A DNA stretch of 8,431 bases from an uncultured Eubacteriales bacterium (GTDB lineage Bacteria; Bacillota; Clostridia; Oscillospirales; CAG-272). The stretch is from assembly GCA_934500855.1 (NCBI GenBank), contig CAKSUH010000053.1, positions 1 through 8,431 of the forward strand, given 5' to 3'. Under the pieces are notes generated by a model. It had not been told where the DNA came from and searched no databases. It worked only from the letters and a program-made list of their open reading frames with translations. A program made the position numbers and the translations under genes. Positions 7,172 to 8,431 of the stretch are shown piece by piece (position 1 is the stretch's first letter; each line of letters opens with the position of its first letter).

Positions 7172-8050
7172 ATGAAAGACTATCTTCTGGCACTGGACGC
7201 GGGCGGAACCTTTCTCAAGGCGGGACTGTTCGAGGGGCAGTCCCCCGTGGCGGGGAGTTTTTGCTCGCACCCCGCCAATTCAAGCGGCACAACCGAAGAG
7301 GTTCACGCCGCCTACACCGCCCTGCTCGCCGAAATGCGGAACCGCGCAGAAGCCATGGGCGGGCGCATTACGGGCGTCGCGGTGGACATCCCGGGACCGT
7401 TCGACTACAAAAACGGCATCAGCCAAATGAAGCACAAGTACACCGCCATTTACGGCATCCCGCTCCGCCCGTGGTTTGCGGAAGTCCTCGGAGACATCCC
7501 CGTGCGCTTCCTGCACGATTCGGCGGCGTTCATCCTCGGCGCGGCGGAGACGGATTCCCCCTACCGCAGGATTGCGGGAGTCATGCTCGGAACGGGGCTG
7601 GGGTTTGCGCTGATGATAAACGGCAAGCCGTGTCTGACCGACAGGGGAACGCCGCTCGTCAGCATCTGGAACGCCCCTTACCGGGACGGCATTGCAGAGG
7701 ACTATATTTCGGCGCGCGCGATTGTGAAGCACTACAACCGCCTTGCCCCGTCTCCCCTTGCAAGCGCGAAGGAAATCGGCAATCGGGCAGATGCGGGAGA
7801 CCCTTTGGCGCGGCAGGTCTACGAGGACATGGGGCGCGACCTCGGAACCGTGGTGCGCGGCATCCTGCGGGAGAACGGGATGGAAGCCCTCTACCTCGGC
7901 GGGCAGATTTCCCGCTCCTATCCCGTATTCGGGGGAGCCTTGCGGGAAGCACTGGGAAACATCCCCTCCCTGCGGCTCATCACCCCCGTGCGGAACCCAG
8001 ACCTCGTCCACCTTGTCGGCGCGGCAAGGTTCTGGGCAGAGCAGGAGTGA
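7172..8050 (+). CDS. ROK-family sugar kinase lacking the CxCGxxGC zinc motif
   Basis: A 292-residue ROK protein without an N-terminal DNA-binding domain, so a kinase rather than a repressor. Seen in order: phosphate-1 loop L-D-A-G-G-T (8-13), I-P-G-P-F-D (73-78), the catalytic-base segment L-H-D-S-A-A with D116, phosphate-2 G-T-G-L-G-F (140-145), and the adenosine-side Y-L-G-G-Q-I (241-246). Family members phosphorylate hexoses such as glucose, fructose, N-acetylglucosamine or N-acetylmannosamine with ATP. The usual G-H plus C-x-C-G-x-x-G-C zinc segment is absent; in its place is W-N-A-P-Y-R-D-G-I-A-E-D-Y-I-S (166-180), keeping a glutamate (E176) where ROK kinases have a sugar-binding one. 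The start lies 13 bases after the isomerase stop with only a weak SD (GGA near 7165), so coupling to upstream translation is likely. It probably phosphorylates the product or substrate of the neighbouring isomerases. Confidence 0.85.
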   Translation: MKDYLLALDAGGTFLKAGLFEGQSPVAGSFCSHPANSSGTTEEVHAAYTALLAEMRNRAEAMGGRITGVAVDIPGPFDYKNGISQMKHKYTAIYGIPLRPWFAEVLGDIPVRFLHDSAAFILGAAETDSPYRRIAGVMLGTGLGFALMINGKPCLTDRGTPLVSIWNAPYRDGIAEDYISARAIVKHYNRLAPSPLASAKEIGNRADAGDPLARQVYEDMGRDLGTVVRGILRENGMEALYLGGQISRSYPVFGGALREALGNIPSLRLITPVRNPDLVHLVGAARFWAEQE

Positions 8051-8072
8051 AAGTGACCGACAACCACAGCAT

Positions 8073-8138
8073 TCCGGTTCTCTCCAACCGGATGCCTTCA
8101 AGTGGGTCCTTCCCCTTCCCGGCTCACCGTGAACCGGG
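8073..8138 (+). other. Two hairpins after the kinase gene, no T-tract
   Basis: TCCGGTT (8073-8079) pairs with AACCGGA (8086-8092) over a six-base loop. CCCGG (8118-8122) pairs with CCGGG (8134-8138), with TCA/TGA extending the stem inside after one mismatch. Neither is followed by a run of T, so they are not standard intrinsic terminators. They may stabilise the transcript end or help a factor-dependent stop. Apart from these, 8051-8154 shows no coding signal. Confidence 0.4.
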
Positions 8139-8154
8139 GCAAACGATATAAAAA

Positions 8155-8332
8155 TTAAGGCAACACCGCGCAATTCCGATGGTGCGAATCACAACTTGCA
8201 GAATCGATTTTTTCGTCAGACGATACAAAAATTCGCGGGCTGTAGCCGAGCTACAGGCAAGGATTTTTGTGAAGTATGACGGAAAAGACGCGAGCGAGTG
8301 CGCCAATCGCGAGTTGCGCGGTATTGCCTTAA
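8155..8332. mobile_element. 178-bp MITE-like element with terminal inverted repeats
   Basis: TTAAGGCAACACCGCGCAA (8155-8173) is matched at 18 of 19 positions by the reverse complement of 8314-8332. Nested inside are TTTTCGTCA (8210-8218) against TGACGGAAAA (8277-8286, one bulge), ACAAAAAT (8225-8232) against ATTTTTGT (8263-8270), and a perfect CTGTAGC-CGA-GCTACAG stem-loop (8240-8256). The whole element can therefore fold as one long imperfect hairpin. It has no transposase, which fits a miniature inverted-repeat element moved in trans. The TTAA at both ends could be either part of the repeat or a duplicated target site; one copy cannot tell. It lies between convergent genes and may also act as a terminator for either. 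Confidence 0.75.
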
Positions 8333-8431
8333 CCAAACAGTAGCAAAGCCTCTCGTTCTCTGACCATTTTATCGTTTTTATATTTCAGATAAACTTCAAA
8401 TACAACGAGCGTTTTTGCCTTGGCATAAGCC
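8329..8431 (-). CDS. Unidentified protein, C-terminal end only (minus strand)
   Basis: On the minus strand an open frame enters the window at its right edge and runs for 33 codons (8430 down to 8332), ending at TAA (8331-8329). The visible tail is Tyr/Lys/Leu-rich, reading A-Y-A-K-A-K-T-L-V-V-F-E-V-Y-L near the edge and ending R-E-R-E-A-L-L-L-F-G. It is probably helical and charged, and I do not recognise the family. Base composition is clearly more AT-rich than the sugar cassette. The stop codon lies in the TTAA at the end of the MITE-like element. Because only 33 codons are visible, chance openness cannot be excluded, but the residue composition looks protein-like. Confidence 0.5.
   Translation of the reverse strand, partial: AYAKAKTLVVFEVYLKYKNDKMVREREALLLFG

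Noticed and set aside
8124..8336. A 70-codon minus-strand frame covering the inverted-repeat element.
   Set aside because: It is almost entirely the palindromic element read as protein, beginning and ending in or next to the terminal repeats; openness is explained by the repeat.
1..8431. tRNA or rRNA genes, a CRISPR array, or a phage/defence module.
   Set aside because: No clover-leaf, rRNA-like, regularly spaced repeat or defence-gene motif was seen on either strand.

Overview
The window looks like a piece of chromosome from an anaerobic, gut- or rumen-type Clostridia (Bacillota, possibly Oscillospirales). That is an inference from the GC-rich, tightly packed genes, strong GGAGG ribosome binding sites, and a family-1 ABC sugar-binding protein of the type common in that group. 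No marker gene fixes the taxonomy.

Region 1 (2-3114) holds the 3' part of an extracellular solute-binding protein gene. It overlaps by four bases (GTGA) a gene for a surface lipoprotein with a C-terminal ComEC-like metallo-beta-lactamase-fold domain. The pair acts at the outer face of the membrane. The matching permease genes are not in view and probably lie upstream.

Region 2 (3115-3403) is non-coding. It contains a strong hairpin terminator with a TTCG loop, then an AT-rich stretch with a probable promoter and a cluster of TTTGCG/CGCAAA half-sites that could be an operator.

Region 3 (3404-8050) is a four-gene, same-strand cytoplasmic carbohydrate cassette with very short gaps (18, 5 and 13 bases): an L-arabinose-isomerase-like sugar isomerase, a DJ-1/PfpI-family protein, a class I mannose-6-phosphate-isomerase-like protein with an unusual 250-residue N-terminal extension, and a ROK-family sugar kinase lacking the usual zinc motif. 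Together they suggest import of a sugar, aldose/ketose isomerisation, phosphorylation, a second isomerisation on a phosphorylated sugar, and carbonyl or protein protection by the PfpI protein. The actual sugar cannot be read from the sequence.

Region 4 (8051-8431) holds two hairpins without T-tracts, then a 178-bp element with 19-bp terminal inverted repeats and nested internal palindromes (MITE-like). The end of an AT-richer minus-strand gene follows. Its TAA stop lies in the TTAA at the edge of the element, so the element sits exactly between convergent genes.
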